From assembly GCA_045660865.1 (NCBI GenBank), contig JAZREP010000026.1, forward strand, positions 1 to 52,183: a stretch of 52,183 nt of DNA. The letters are read 5' to 3'. Of this stretch, positions 31,782 to 40,896 are shown one piece after another; positions within the stretch are counted from its first letter, which is position 1, and every line of letters starts with the position of its first letter. The stretch is from CAZRRV01 sp045660865 (GTDB lineage Bacteria; Bacillota; Clostridia; Oscillospirales; Acutalibacteraceae). The notes beneath the pieces were generated by a model. The model was not told the origin of the DNA. It worked only from the letters and a program-made list of their open reading frames with translations, and ran no database searches. The translations under genes and the position numbers were made by a program.

Positions 31782-34700
31782 TTAATTGTAGCACCTCCTC
31801 TTACGGAGATGATATATGTAAATGCCTCCGGCTATCGCAATAATCAATAAGCCTATGACATAAAACATACTTGTTCCTATGCTGCCGGATTCAGGTAGGT
31901 CAACTATCTTACCGTTTTTAACAACTAAGTTATATGCAGTTGTTCCTGCTTCGGCATAAAAACTATCTTCCACACTTACCGTGCCGTCTTCGTTAATCGT
32001 GAAATAAATATATTCACTGATTTTTAAGTATCCATTCGGTGGTTCTGTTTCTGTTAATCTGTATCGAACACCACATTTAAGATTATCGAAGATTAGCGTG
32101 CCCATATCCCCTGTTGTTGCCGTTTTCGCAACTTCGTTCGGAAGAACGTTTCCATCTGCATCTACAGCTTCAAGCAAGAATGTCGCACCAGTAAGTTGCT
32201 CTGTTTTCCAAAGGTCTGTTTTGGTCAAGCGGAGCATTACACGCTTGGTAGTATTAACAATTGTTAGTAATGTGTTTTCGTTGCCGTTTTCATCGGTGGA
32301 TATTATCGGTAAGCCATAGGATACCAACCAGTTAACAAAAGAACCATCCGCTTTGGCGGTTTCACTACCAATAGATATTTCTTTAACAGACCACTCGATT
32401 TTTGTTCCGTTGACATATACGGGAAGATTTTCCCACGTGTATGTCCATCCGTTATCAGCGTTCAAAACGGCTTGTGGTTCTACTCCGGCAATAACGGTTG
32501 TTACAAGCTTTCCATTGGCTAATAGCTGCACCGTAACATCTTGCCATTCTGATTTATCACATTCCCAATTCTTTTTAACAGTTACGGACGATGAATCGGT
32601 ACTATTGCCAACAATCAAAACGCCGCCTATGTATCGAATCAGCTCACTATTGCCGCTTAATATACCAACCGTTCCTTTATCATCAGTATAGCCTATCTCA
32701 ATGTCACCGATAGGGGTATATCCTGTTGGAGCGGTTATTTCCCTAATGGTTATCGGACCAACATCGTAGCTGAAATCTTCAATATAAATCTCATAATATC
32801 CGTTTGCGTTTCCTTCAAGATTTGTGATAGTACCGGTTTCCGGATTGTATTCATACAGGTCGGTGTTTGAGTTATATGTAAACTTGAGAGGCTTGCCGTT
32901 TTGGTATAAACGGAATACCGCACCACCGATTGATACTCCGGTTAAGCTGTCTTGTTTTTTGATGATAATCGAATTACTTCTGTTATAAATATTAGTGAAC
33001 TCAGCGCGTAAAACCTCGTCAACACCCTCGTCAAGAGCATACGTCATACCTTTGACAGATAATGATGTTCCGGTGCCACTAATTGACTGGTCTCCGTGTG
33101 CATCCATGACTGTGTATTCTGAGAAAACGCTGAATTGAACAGAGCTATCCTCGAATTTATGGGGGTGTTCTGTAATTTCCCAATATTCTCCGTATTTGAC
33201 ATCCTTGAGTTCCCACATGTATTTATCGTTTGCAGAATCATACGAAGTATAATTGTTTAGATTAAGAACAGTGTTTATCCCTGTTGATACGTCAGTTGCA
33301 TCAATGTAAAAATCACTTTTTGCTTCAGCAATTAGTTCTTTATTGCCTGCAAAGGTTTTATAGACATGTATTAGGCCAACCTTTTTTACAAGCTTTCCGT
33401 CAATATGCCAAGCATCTTCTTGATTTTTAAATACATACCAACGGATTGCATACTCTCTACTATTTAAATCTTCAGCTTTAACAGGAACACCGTCAACCGA
33501 AAGATATCCTGTGTTTGCATATTGCACTAGATTTTCGAAAACAAAATTATCACTTGGAAAAGCACTTAGCCATACGCCGTCCGTTCTTTCTCCATATAAC
33601 GCACGAATCTCTTGGTCTGCGCCGTAGGAATTATCTGATGTTGTATCAGCAACACCGTAGTTGTTTTGAAGGCTATTTGTACTTAGTGAGGTGTCAACAC
33701 CACCAACATAGGCTGCAAATATTTGATTAGTGTATTTGTTGGAGTCTTGGTCAGTAACATTACCTTCGGTATCAACCGCCACTGAGTCGAATCTTATAAA
33801 GAATGTTGCGGTCTGTTTTGCGCTGTAATCCCATACTGCTGTTAAGTTTAACGATGTAGTGTTGTTGGAATACTCAACTAATTCTTCCCAAACAAGTCTA
33901 GTGTTTGGTTGAAGAATAGTGTCTGTATTTCCAACTTTCCAGCCCTTGAACTGAATAACACGGGTAAGTCCTGTACTGTTTCCGTTAACAATTCCTTGTA
34001 CTGACTGTTGAGAAACATTTCGTATTGTCAACTCAGAATTTTCTGTAAATTCATCTCTTATAGTTGAGGTTGCAAATCCGGCTATAGTGGGCTTGGTTGA
34101 AACTGTTACGCCGCTTACGGTTGGAAATGCAACATCATAATTGATATTGATATATGTCGGTGGACCGAGCAATTTCCCCTCAAATGTGGTTTTCTTGTTT
34201 ATTGTGACAGCTTGCTCAGAAGAATAGGTATTATTTCCGTCAGACCATTGATAAGACCCAAAAGGTAATGTGACCGTAGTTCCTGAACGAACATATTTTG
34301 TTACCGTATTGCCATCAGGATATTTAAACTGAACCGTGTAAAAACTAAAAGCCGTACTGTTAGCTTTACCGCCTTCAGGTATCAAACGAACATAACGTGG
34401 TTTTCTGATTTCTTGTGATGACAGTCGATATGCAATCGTCGTTGTGACCGAAGCTATTCCTACATTACTTCCAATGTCGTATCCGCTGTTTTCTGAAGTT
34501 GAAACGGAAATGTCAAAAGAGTTATAAACAAATTCCGTACCCAAAGCAGTATTTACAAGATTTAAAATATTCGCAGTAGGTATAGTTGAATAACTTCTAC
34601 TGCTTGTAATCTTTACTTCGGTAACATCAAGGGCACCGATGCAAGTCCATTTGCCGTCAAGATACACATAGAAGTTTGCTTTATAGTTTGAAGTATCGGG

Positions 34701-35282
34701 TTCGGCTTGAATATTAAATGTAGCCGCTGCGTTGTTTTGCTGCTTTTCATCAGAATTGTTATCAAGGGCTAACGTGTTAACTGTGTTGATGTTTTCGTTC
34801 AAAACTATATTTGGAAGCTTATCTTCGTTCGAAATAGTATTGTTAAACTCTGCAACCCTATCTTGAGAAAGTGGTATAACCTCGCTTGAATCTGATTCTG
34901 CTGAGTTCAAATTTATGTTAAAGTTTAGTGCCGAAGCCATTGTATCGGCAATTACATTTTCAAGTGAATGGCTTTCGCTATTTCCAAGCAGTGTAAGAAT
35001 ATTGTTTATATCGTTTTCCTTTAACAGAACGATATAGCAATTACCGTCATGAGTATGAGCCGGTTTATCACATGTAAGAAAATCGCCGTTATAACAACTA
35101 TCGTTATGAATGTGTTTTTCAATGCCGCATCGTATTTCTTGTTCTAATGCAACTGCATGAGTGACATTTTTGCATAACAAAAGAACACAGGAAGCGATAA
35201 AGAAAATCGCACAAACTGCGTAAAAAATAATGCTTTTAATATTCAGTTGTCGTATGCTATTCTTAAAAGCATTCATTTCCAT
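31782..35282 (-). CDS. Large tip adhesin/pilin, LPESG anchored
   Basis: 1,166-residue cell-wall protein, probably the adhesive tip. N-terminal hydrophobic segment (IIFYAVCAIFFIASCVLLL), then the unusual Cys/His segment EKHIHNDSCY...CDKPAHTHDGNCY at about residues 55-85, a long central region with no recognised fold, several Cna-B/SpaA-type repeats (EITAPTGY, ETEPPNGYL boxes near the C terminus) and LPESG at about residue 1129 with helix and RKRR tail. A second ATG at 35276 is equally possible as the start because the AGAGTGA site is closer to it. Similar multi-domain proteins head pilus operons in gut Clostridia; the receptor is unknown. Confidence 0.88.
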   Translation of the reverse strand: MEMNAFKNSIRQLNIKSIIFYAVCAIFFIASCVLLLCKNVTHAVALEQEIRCGIEKHIHNDSCYNGDFLTCDKPAHTHDGNCYIVLLKENDINNILTLLGNSESHSLENVIADTMASALNFNINLNSAESDSSEVIPLSQDRVAEFNNTISNEDKLPNIVLNENINTVNTLALDNNSDEKQQNNAAATFNIQAEPDTSNYKANFYVYLDGKWTCIGALDVTEVKITSSRSYSTIPTANILNLVNTALGTEFVYNSFDISVSTSENSGYDIGSNVGIASVTTTIAYRLSSQEIRKPRYVRLIPEGGKANSTAFSFYTVQFKYPDGNTVTKYVRSGTTVTLPFGSYQWSDGNNTYSSEQAVTINKKTTFEGKLLGPPTYININYDVAFPTVSGVTVSTKPTIAGFATSTIRDEFTENSELTIRNVSQQSVQGIVNGNSTGLTRVIQFKGWKVGNTDTILQPNTRLVWEELVEYSNNTTSLNLTAVWDYSAKQTATFFIRFDSVAVDTEGNVTDQDSNKYTNQIFAAYVGGVDTSLSTNSLQNNYGVADTTSDNSYGADQEIRALYGERTDGVWLSAFPSDNFVFENLVQYANTGYLSVDGVPVKAEDLNSREYAIRWYVFKNQEDAWHIDGKLVKKVGLIHVYKTFAGNKELIAEAKSDFYIDATDVSTGINTVLNLNNYTSYDSANDKYMWELKDVKYGEYWEITEHPHKFEDSSVQFSVFSEYTVMDAHGDQSISGTGTSLSVKGMTYALDEGVDEVLRAEFTNIYNRSNSIIIKKQDSLTGVSIGGAVFRLYQNGKPLKFTYNSNTDLYEYNPETGTITNLEGNANGYYEIYIEDFSYDVGPITIREITAPTGYTPIGDIEIGYTDDKGTVGILSGNSELIRYIGGVLIVGNSTDSSSVTVKKNWECDKSEWQDVTVQLLANGKLVTTVIAGVEPQAVLNADNGWTYTWENLPVYVNGTKIEWSVKEISIGSETAKADGSFVNWLVSYGLPIISTDENGNENTLLTIVNTTKRVMLRLTKTDLWKTEQLTGATFLLEAVDADGNVLPNEVAKTATTGDMGTLIFDNLKCGVRYRLTETEPPNGYLKISEYIYFTINEDGTVSVEDSFYAEAGTTAYNLVVKNGKIVDLPESGSIGTSMFYVIGLLIIAIAGGIYIYHLRKRRCYN

Positions 35283-35300
35283 TCACTCTTTAAAAGATTT

Positions 35301-35840
35301 TTATTTTACTGAACCAAAAGGATTAAGCGAAAAGATGACTTTTCCTAAAAGCCTGTCCTCTGTAACAACGCCGATTTCAGACAATCTGCTGTCCATTGCA
35401 ACATCTCTGTTATCTCCTAAAACAAAATAGGAGTTTGTAGGAACATTGTACGGGAAATCAAGATTACTTTGTCCAAGAGTTTTGTTTTCAATATAAGGTT
35501 CGTTAAGTTCTTTGCCGTTCACTGAAACAGTTCCAAACACATCAATGGACACTTTGCTGTTCCCGGTTGCCACAACACGACGCACAATGACTTTATTGTT
35601 GTAATAAAATGCTATTATGTCTCCGCTTTTAACTTCTGCCATCTTGCTTACAAGTAGTATCTGACCGTCCTTAAGTGTCGGAGACATACTGTTGCCGTAA
35701 TACTTAACCACAGGCATAATGAATGTAAACAAATTAAGCAAAAGTGAAGCGCTAACAATAACAATTAGAACGATTTTTAAAGTGCGTTTAAAAACTATGC
35801 TTTGAAAGAAGTTCTGTTTTTGCTTTGAATATTTAACCAA
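35301..35840 (-). CDS. Signal peptidase I homologue of the pilus locus (catalytic Lys replaced by Arg)
   Basis: 179-residue S26 family protein: membrane helix about residues 21-43, the serine motif YYGNSMSPTL with Ser51 intact, GDIIAFYYNN, and later VLGDNRDVAMDSR. The box that normally reads VKRV holds VRRV, so the general-base lysine position (residue 87, codon CGT at 35580-35582) is arginine. The TTG start at 35840 has GGAGAGGG about 5-12 bases upstream. First gene of the pilus operon. In Streptococcus pyogenes a signal-peptidase homologue without catalytic residues (SipA) is needed for pilus assembly, so a chaperone-like role is plausible here. Confidence 0.88.
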   Translation of the reverse strand: MVKYSKQKQNFFQSIVFKRTLKIVLIVIVSASLLLNLFTFIMPVVKYYGNSMSPTLKDGQILLVSKMAEVKSGDIIAFYYNNKVIVRRVVATGNSKVSIDVFGTVSVNGKELNEPYIENKTLGQSNLDFPYNVPTNSYFVLGDNRDVAMDSRLSEIGVVTEDRLLGKVIFSLNPFGSVK

Positions 35841-35914
35841 TTTTCCCTCTCCTAAAATAGAAATGCTGACTGAACATCGTGTCAAGCCTAAAACATTATA
35901 AATATTCATATTAT

Positions 35915-35943
35915 ATAATAGCATATTTTGTCGATATAATCAA
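35915..35943 (-). promoter_or_regulatory. Sigma-A promoter of the pilus operon
   Basis: On the minus strand TTGATT (35943-35938), exactly 17 bp, TATTAT (35920-35915). Leaves a leader of about 65 nt before TTG 35840. The only good promoter upstream of the six pilus genes. Confidence 0.6.
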
Positions 35944-36010
35944 GGGCTACAGTGCTTTTTTAATTTTGTAGAACCGCATAATTGAAAATAAACAAAACAA
36001 TAAAAAAGGC

Positions 36011-36046
36011 AAAAAAAAGAGAGAAGTATATACCTCTCTCTTTTTT
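36011..36046 (-). terminator. Terminator of the pyrH-polC operon
   Basis: AAAAAAGAGAGA (36013-36024) pairs with TCTCTCTTTTTT (36035-36046); 10-nt loop; the minus strand continues with a T run. It ends one base before the polC stop codon. Confidence 0.88.
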
Positions 36047-36047
36047 G

Positions 36048-39000
36048 TTAGAATAATGTCATTTGGTTTGAATCAGGAAGTTCGGCAAGGACACCCTGAT
36101 TGTTAAGAGCCTCAATGACAGATTTAGAAACACCTGCTTCGCTTTGAAATTCATCTTTTGAAATGAAATTTCCACGCTGTGCTGCTTCATAAAGCGAAAT
36201 TGCAGCCTTTTCACCAACGCCGTCCAAAGCGGCAAACGGCACACGCATTTTTCCATCTTCAACAAGATATTTAGTGGCGTGTGACTTTTTCAAGTCTATC
36301 GGCAGAATTTCAATGCCTCTGCAAAGAATTTCAACAAAAATTTTAAGAACTTCTGCAGCATCCTTCTCTTTTTTTGAGGCATCTCTATCTTTAAACTTTA
36401 TTTCGTTTATACGCCGTTTAATTGCGTCTTTGCCTTTTAAGACAGTGCCGATTTCAACATCATCAGAGCGAACCGTAAAGTAAGCGGCATAAAATTCTAC
36501 CGGATAATGTACTTTATACCAGCCTAAGCGCAAAGCGGCAATCATATATGCAGCAGCGTGTGCTTTCGGGAACATATATTTAATCTTAAAACAGGAATCA
36601 ATATACCACTCAGGCACATTGTTTTCTCTCATTAAATTTATATGCTCTTCTGTCAGTAAAGCTTTGGCTTTTCCTTTTCTGACAATTTCCATAATTTTAA
36701 AGGCGTCTTTTTTGGGAACCCCTTTATAAATTAAATAGGTCATAATGTTATCACGAGTTCCGATAACATCAGAAATTGTGCAAGTGCCTTTTCTAATTAA
36801 GTCTTGCGCATTACCAACCCAAACATTTTCACCGTGAGATAATCCTGATACTTGAAGAAGGTCTGAAAAGGTTTTTGGCTTGGCTTCGACAAGCATATCG
36901 CGAACAAACTTGGTGCCCAATTCAGGCATTGTATAGGTACCTGTTAATGAGTCAATGTCCTCAGGTGTTACTCCAAGTGCCTCGGTTGAACCGAACAAGC
37001 TCATAACCTTAGGGTCACTCATTGATACTGAGCTTATAGGAACGCCGGTGTATTCTTCGAGATACTTATAAATAGTAGGTACGTCGTGTCCAAGTTCGTC
37101 TAGTTTTAAAATGTTGTCGTGGATAGAATGGAAATCAAAGTGCGTGGTAATCATATCCGATTCAACATCGTTTGCAGGTCTTTGAACAGGACAGAAATCA
37201 TAAATCTCCATATCGTCAGGCACAACAACCATTCCCCCCGGATGTTGACCGGTAGTACGCTTTATACTGCTTTTTTTAATTGAAAGTGCAAGACGTTCCT
37301 CTTCGCTTTTGCTAAGAATCACACCGTAATCTTCACTGTAACCCTTAACAAAGCCAAAGGCAGTCTTTTCAGCAACAGTTGCAATAGTACCTGCCTTAAA
37401 GACATTTTCCTCACCGAACAAATCTTCAGTGAATCGGTGAATAAAGGGCTGCACCTCGCCCGAAAAGTTCTGGTCAATATCAGGTACTTTATCACCATCG
37501 AAGCCCAAGAAGGTTTCGAACGGGATATCGTGTCCGTCACGGTTGTATTCTGTGCCACAATTTGGACATTTTTTAGCAGGCAAATCAAAGCCTGAACCAA
37601 TGCTGCCGTCCTCAATGAATTCGCATTTTTTACAATTTGGGCAAACGTAGTGAGGCACAAGTGGATTAACCTCAGAAATTCCTGCCATAGTTGCAACAAA
37701 TGAGGAGCCTACGGAGCCACGCGAGCCAACTAAATAACCACGTTTTTCCGATTCGGCAACTAATTTTTGAGCAGTTACATACATAACAGAGAATCCGTGC
37801 TTAATAATTGAGTCCAATTCCCTATTTAATCGGTCTTTAACTAATTCGGGTAATGGGTCGCCATAAATTTCTTTGGCTTTTTTGTTTGTGATTTCAATTA
37901 AGATATCGTCAGAACCCTCAATTTTAGGCGGATAGTTTCCGTCTGGAATTGCTTTTACTGAAGCGTCAACCATATCGGCGATTTTTTGTGGATTATCGAT
38001 AACAACCTCTTTTGCCCTATCTCCCAAAAAGGCAAAATCCTTAAGCATTTCATCAGTTGTTTTTAAATAAAGCGGTGGTTGAGTTTCGGCATCTTTAAAG
38101 CCTTGGCCAGCCATAATAATGGTGCGTAGTTTGGAATCCTCTTTATTAAGGAAATGAACGTCACCAGTTGCAACAACAGGCTTGCCGAGCTTGTCCGCAA
38201 CCGCAATTATTTTACGGTTAATTTCATTCAAATCTTCTTCGGAGCTAACTAATGAGTTTCTTATCATAAACTCGTTGTTTCCGTTAGGTTGAATTTCAAT
38301 GTAATCATAAAAAGATGCAATTTCCAGTATCTGTTCATCGGGCAATCCTTTTAGAACGGCTTGGTATAAATCACCCTGTTCACAAGCAGAGCCTATAATC
38401 AAACCCTCACGATGCTTTTCTATGACGCTGCGTGGGTATAAAGGCTTTGCAGGACGCGGTTTTTGCGGATTATGTTTATTGTAAGTTTTCTTATAATATT
38501 TTAAATGCGCATAAGAAACAAGCTTATATAAGTTTTTAAGACCGGCTTGATTTTTTACCAGAATAATCATATGATAGCGTGTCAGTTTTTCAGGGTCTAC
38601 CCCACTATCTATTGTTATTTCGTTTTGGCCGCTGACATCATCTACATAATAAGCCTCTACTCCGTAAATAACCTTAAAATTTTCATCTTTTTTACGGATT
38701 TCTTTTAAGGTGTTCATAGCCTCTGGGAATGATTGTACAACACCGTGGTCGGTGATTGCTATCGCTTTGTGACCCCACTTAAAAGCTTGCTGAATAAGCT
38801 TTTCTGCGGGCACAACTGCATCCATTGCTGACATACTGGTATGTGCGTGTAATTCAACACGTTTTTCTTCTGCATCATCAATTTCTTCATATGTATCTAA
38901 GAGTGCTATTGAAAGCGGACGAAGAATATACCCTTTTTCCCAATCATCAAATTCATAGTTGCCACGAACAAGCAATGTGTTGCCAACCTTTATAGGCTCA

Positions 39001-39821
39001 AACATACTTTCTTTATCAATGGGCACAATTAGTTTTGCTGTCAGTGAATTTGTCTTATCGGAAAAAGAAAAGTTAATGAAAATTTTATCGCCTTTTTTTG
39101 TCGGCTTGGTGTCAACGGAAAAGACCTCACCCCAAACAATTAAATTAGAAGCTTCACTCGTAACAGAGTTCATTGGTACAGGCGCACCGTTCCCAGGTCG
39201 ACCATAAAAATATTGAGCAGATTCAAGATAAATTTTAGAGCCGTCAGCAGGCTTTGTAGTACGCTTATTTGCTTCGATTTTAGGTATGTTATTTGAAGGC
39301 TTCTTTACAGGTACAACAGGCTTGTCTTCGACTTTTGGGCGTATCATCTCTACTGTATCAGTAACACCAAGATATTCAATTTGTAATTCAGCGCCAAACA
39401 GCAATTTAACCTTTGATTTTAAATCGGCTTCAAAGGTTGTGGAACGTATTGTTTCAAGACCGCCAAAGAAAAGCTCTATAGTTAGCATATCGCCATTTAA
39501 GTTGTATTTTGCATCATTAAAATAGCCGTTAATAATAGGGTTTTTAAACTTTAATTCAGTAACAATATCCGCTATAATATCAGCATTTAATAAAATGCCG
39601 TTAAAACGGTATTTTAACGCAATATTTGAGAGCTTTAATGAGGATGTAAGGCCGTTTTTAAAACTTGTTATACGGTCAAAATTAACGTAATTATCGAAAA
39701 CAACCTCTAACGACATACTTCGGTTCAACTTATTTACATTGCAAGCAACGACCTCGGCTGTTGCCAGGTCGTCAAAATCTGTTATGTAATTTGCAAATAG
39801 TTGTTTAAGTGTCGTTGACAT
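36048..39821 (-). CDS. polC: DNA polymerase III alpha subunit, PolC type, lacking the exonuclease domain
   Basis: Replicative DNA polymerase of Firmicutes. 1,257 residues compared with about 1,437 in Bacillus subtilis. Order: N-terminal domain (1-160), OB-fold (about 190-310), PHP, zinc finger (CPNCKKC...CPNCG), palm with PDIDQNFSG, fingers, C-terminal helix-hairpin region. PHP residues His325, His327, Asp358, His359, Glu389, His417, Cys480, Asp554 and His556 are all present. Between Glu389 (IYGVEAYYV) and RYHMIILVKN, where other PolC proteins carry a roughly 170-residue DEDDh exonuclease, there are only about 20 residues. Proofreading must come from elsewhere, perhaps the intact PHP site. 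The gene starts 3 bases after ispG. Confidence 0.96.
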   Translation of the reverse strand: MSTTLKQLFANYITDFDDLATAEVVACNVNKLNRSMSLEVVFDNYVNFDRITSFKNGLTSSLKLSNIALKYRFNGILLNADIIADIVTELKFKNPIINGYFNDAKYNLNGDMLTIELFFGGLETIRSTTFEADLKSKVKLLFGAELQIEYLGVTDTVEMIRPKVEDKPVVPVKKPSNNIPKIEANKRTTKPADGSKIYLESAQYFYGRPGNGAPVPMNSVTSEASNLIVWGEVFSVDTKPTKKGDKIFINFSFSDKTNSLTAKLIVPIDKESMFEPIKVGNTLLVRGNYEFDDWEKGYILRPLSIALLDTYEEIDDAEEKRVELHAHTSMSAMDAVVPAEKLIQQAFKWGHKAIAITDHGVVQSFPEAMNTLKEIRKKDENFKVIYGVEAYYVDDVSGQNEITIDSGVDPEKLTRYHMIILVKNQAGLKNLYKLVSYAHLKYYKKTYNKHNPQKPRPAKPLYPRSVIEKHREGLIIGSACEQGDLYQAVLKGLPDEQILEIASFYDYIEIQPNGNNEFMIRNSLVSSEEDLNEINRKIIAVADKLGKPVVATGDVHFLNKEDSKLRTIIMAGQGFKDAETQPPLYLKTTDEMLKDFAFLGDRAKEVVIDNPQKIADMVDASVKAIPDGNYPPKIEGSDDILIEITNKKAKEIYGDPLPELVKDRLNRELDSIIKHGFSVMYVTAQKLVAESEKRGYLVGSRGSVGSSFVATMAGISEVNPLVPHYVCPNCKKCEFIEDGSIGSGFDLPAKKCPNCGTEYNRDGHDIPFETFLGFDGDKVPDIDQNFSGEVQPFIHRFTEDLFGEENVFKAGTIATVAEKTAFGFVKGYSEDYGVILSKSEEERLALSIKKSSIKRTTGQHPGGMVVVPDDMEIYDFCPVQRPANDVESDMITTHFDFHSIHDNILKLDELGHDVPTIYKYLEEYTGVPISSVSMSDPKVMSLFGSTEALGVTPEDIDSLTGTYTMPELGTKFVRDMLVEAKPKTFSDLLQVSGLSHGENVWVGNAQDLIRKGTCTISDVIGTRDNIMTYLIYKGVPKKDAFKIMEIVRKGKAKALLTEEHINLMRENNVPEWYIDSCFKIKYMFPKAHAAAYMIAALRLGWYKVHYPVEFYAAYFTVRSDDVEIGTVLKGKDAIKRRINEIKFKDRDASKKEKDAAEVLKIFVEILCRGIEILPIDLKKSHATKYLVEDGKMRVPFAALDGVGEKAAISLYEAAQRGNFISKDEFQSEAGVSKSVIEALNNQGVLAELPDSNQMTLF

Positions 39822-39824
39822 ATT

Positions 39825-40886
39825 TTATTTATCCTCAATTTTATTTATTTCATCAATAAGTGCAGGTAAAAGTTGTTCCTCAGGGACTTTTTTAATTATT
39901 TCTCCCTTTTTAAATATCATACCGCAACCGTCACCGCCGGCAATACCGATATCGGCCTCTTTTGCTTCACCCGGTCCGTTTACAACACAACCCATAATTG
40001 CTACGGTTATATTCTTGTTGTAGTCCTTTAATAATTCTTCAGCCTTTTGAGCAAGTTCAATAAGGTTGATTTTTGTGCGTCCGCAAGTTGGACAAGAAAC
40101 AAACTTTATTCCGCCCTCAAACAAACCGCAAGCACGTAAAATATCCTTAGCTGCATAAATTTCTCTGACGGGGTCAGCAGTAAGCGAAACCCTAATGGTA
40201 TCGCCAATATCACGCATAAGCAAACCGCCAATTCCAACAGCGGATTTTATAATGCCTGCACGCTCAGTTCCCGCTTCTGTTACTCCCAAATGCAAAGGAT
40301 AATTACAACGCTCAGCTGCAAGCGAGTAAGCGTCAAACATTGTTCTGGTATTGGATGATTTAATAGACAAGACAATATCATTGAAATCAAATTTTTCAAG
40401 CAACCCAATGTGATACAAGCCGCTTTCAACCAAAGCCTCTGCCGTTGGGGCGCCGTATTTCTTTAATATGTTCTTCTCTACTGAGCCTGAGTTAACGCCT
40501 ATTCGTATCGGTACACCACTGGTTTGACAGGCTGTGACTACCTGTTGCACCTTGCTGTCATCGCCAATATTACCTGGATTTATGCGTATTTTATCAACAC
40601 CGGCGGCCACACTTTCAATGGCTAAACGGTAGTCAAAATGAATATCAGCTACAAGTGGAATTGAAACAGCAGATTTTATTCTGTCAATAAGTTGGACCGA
40701 AGCTTTATCCGGAATAGCAACACGGACAATATCGCATCCTGCCTTCTCTAAAGCAACGGATTGCTCAACATTTTTTTCTATGTCGGTTGCTGGCGCGTTT
40801 AACATAGATTGAATTGCAATCGGTGCGCCGCAACCGATTGTCTTATTGCCGATTTTAACTTGTCTGGTATTAAACCGATTAGTCAC
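39825..40886 (-). CDS. ispG: 4-hydroxy-3-methylbut-2-enyl diphosphate synthase
   Basis: Iron-sulfur enzyme of the MEP isoprenoid pathway (GcpE). About 353 residues. N-terminal TIM-barrel with NKTIGCGAPIAIQSML and the C-terminal [4Fe-4S] cysteines in SCPTCGRT and GCVVNGPGEA. The second GTG (40886) is chosen as start since GAGG lies 8 bases upstream; the GTG at 40895 is part of that site. Operon position rseP-ispG-polC is common in Clostridia. Together with dxr in this operon, it shows use of the MEP pathway. Confidence 0.96.
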   Translation of the reverse strand: MTNRFNTRQVKIGNKTIGCGAPIAIQSMLNAPATDIEKNVEQSVALEKAGCDIVRVAIPDKASVQLIDRIKSAVSIPLVADIHFDYRLAIESVAAGVDKIRINPGNIGDDSKVQQVVTACQTSGVPIRIGVNSGSVEKNILKKYGAPTAEALVESGLYHIGLLEKFDFNDIVLSIKSSNTRTMFDAYSLAAERCNYPLHLGVTEAGTERAGIIKSAVGIGGLLMRDIGDTIRVSLTADPVREIYAAKDILRACGLFEGGIKFVSCPTCGRTKINLIELAQKAEELLKDYNKNITVAIMGCVVNGPGEAKEADIGIAGGDGCGMIFKKGEIIKKVPEEQLLPALIDEINKIEDK

Positions 40887-40896
40887 AGCAGTCACC

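Noticed and set aside
27415..36047. Insertion-sequence ends or target duplications flanking the pilus operon
   Set aside because: The inverted repeats found at both borders are intrinsic terminators with T runs, and no transposase or matching direct repeat was found.
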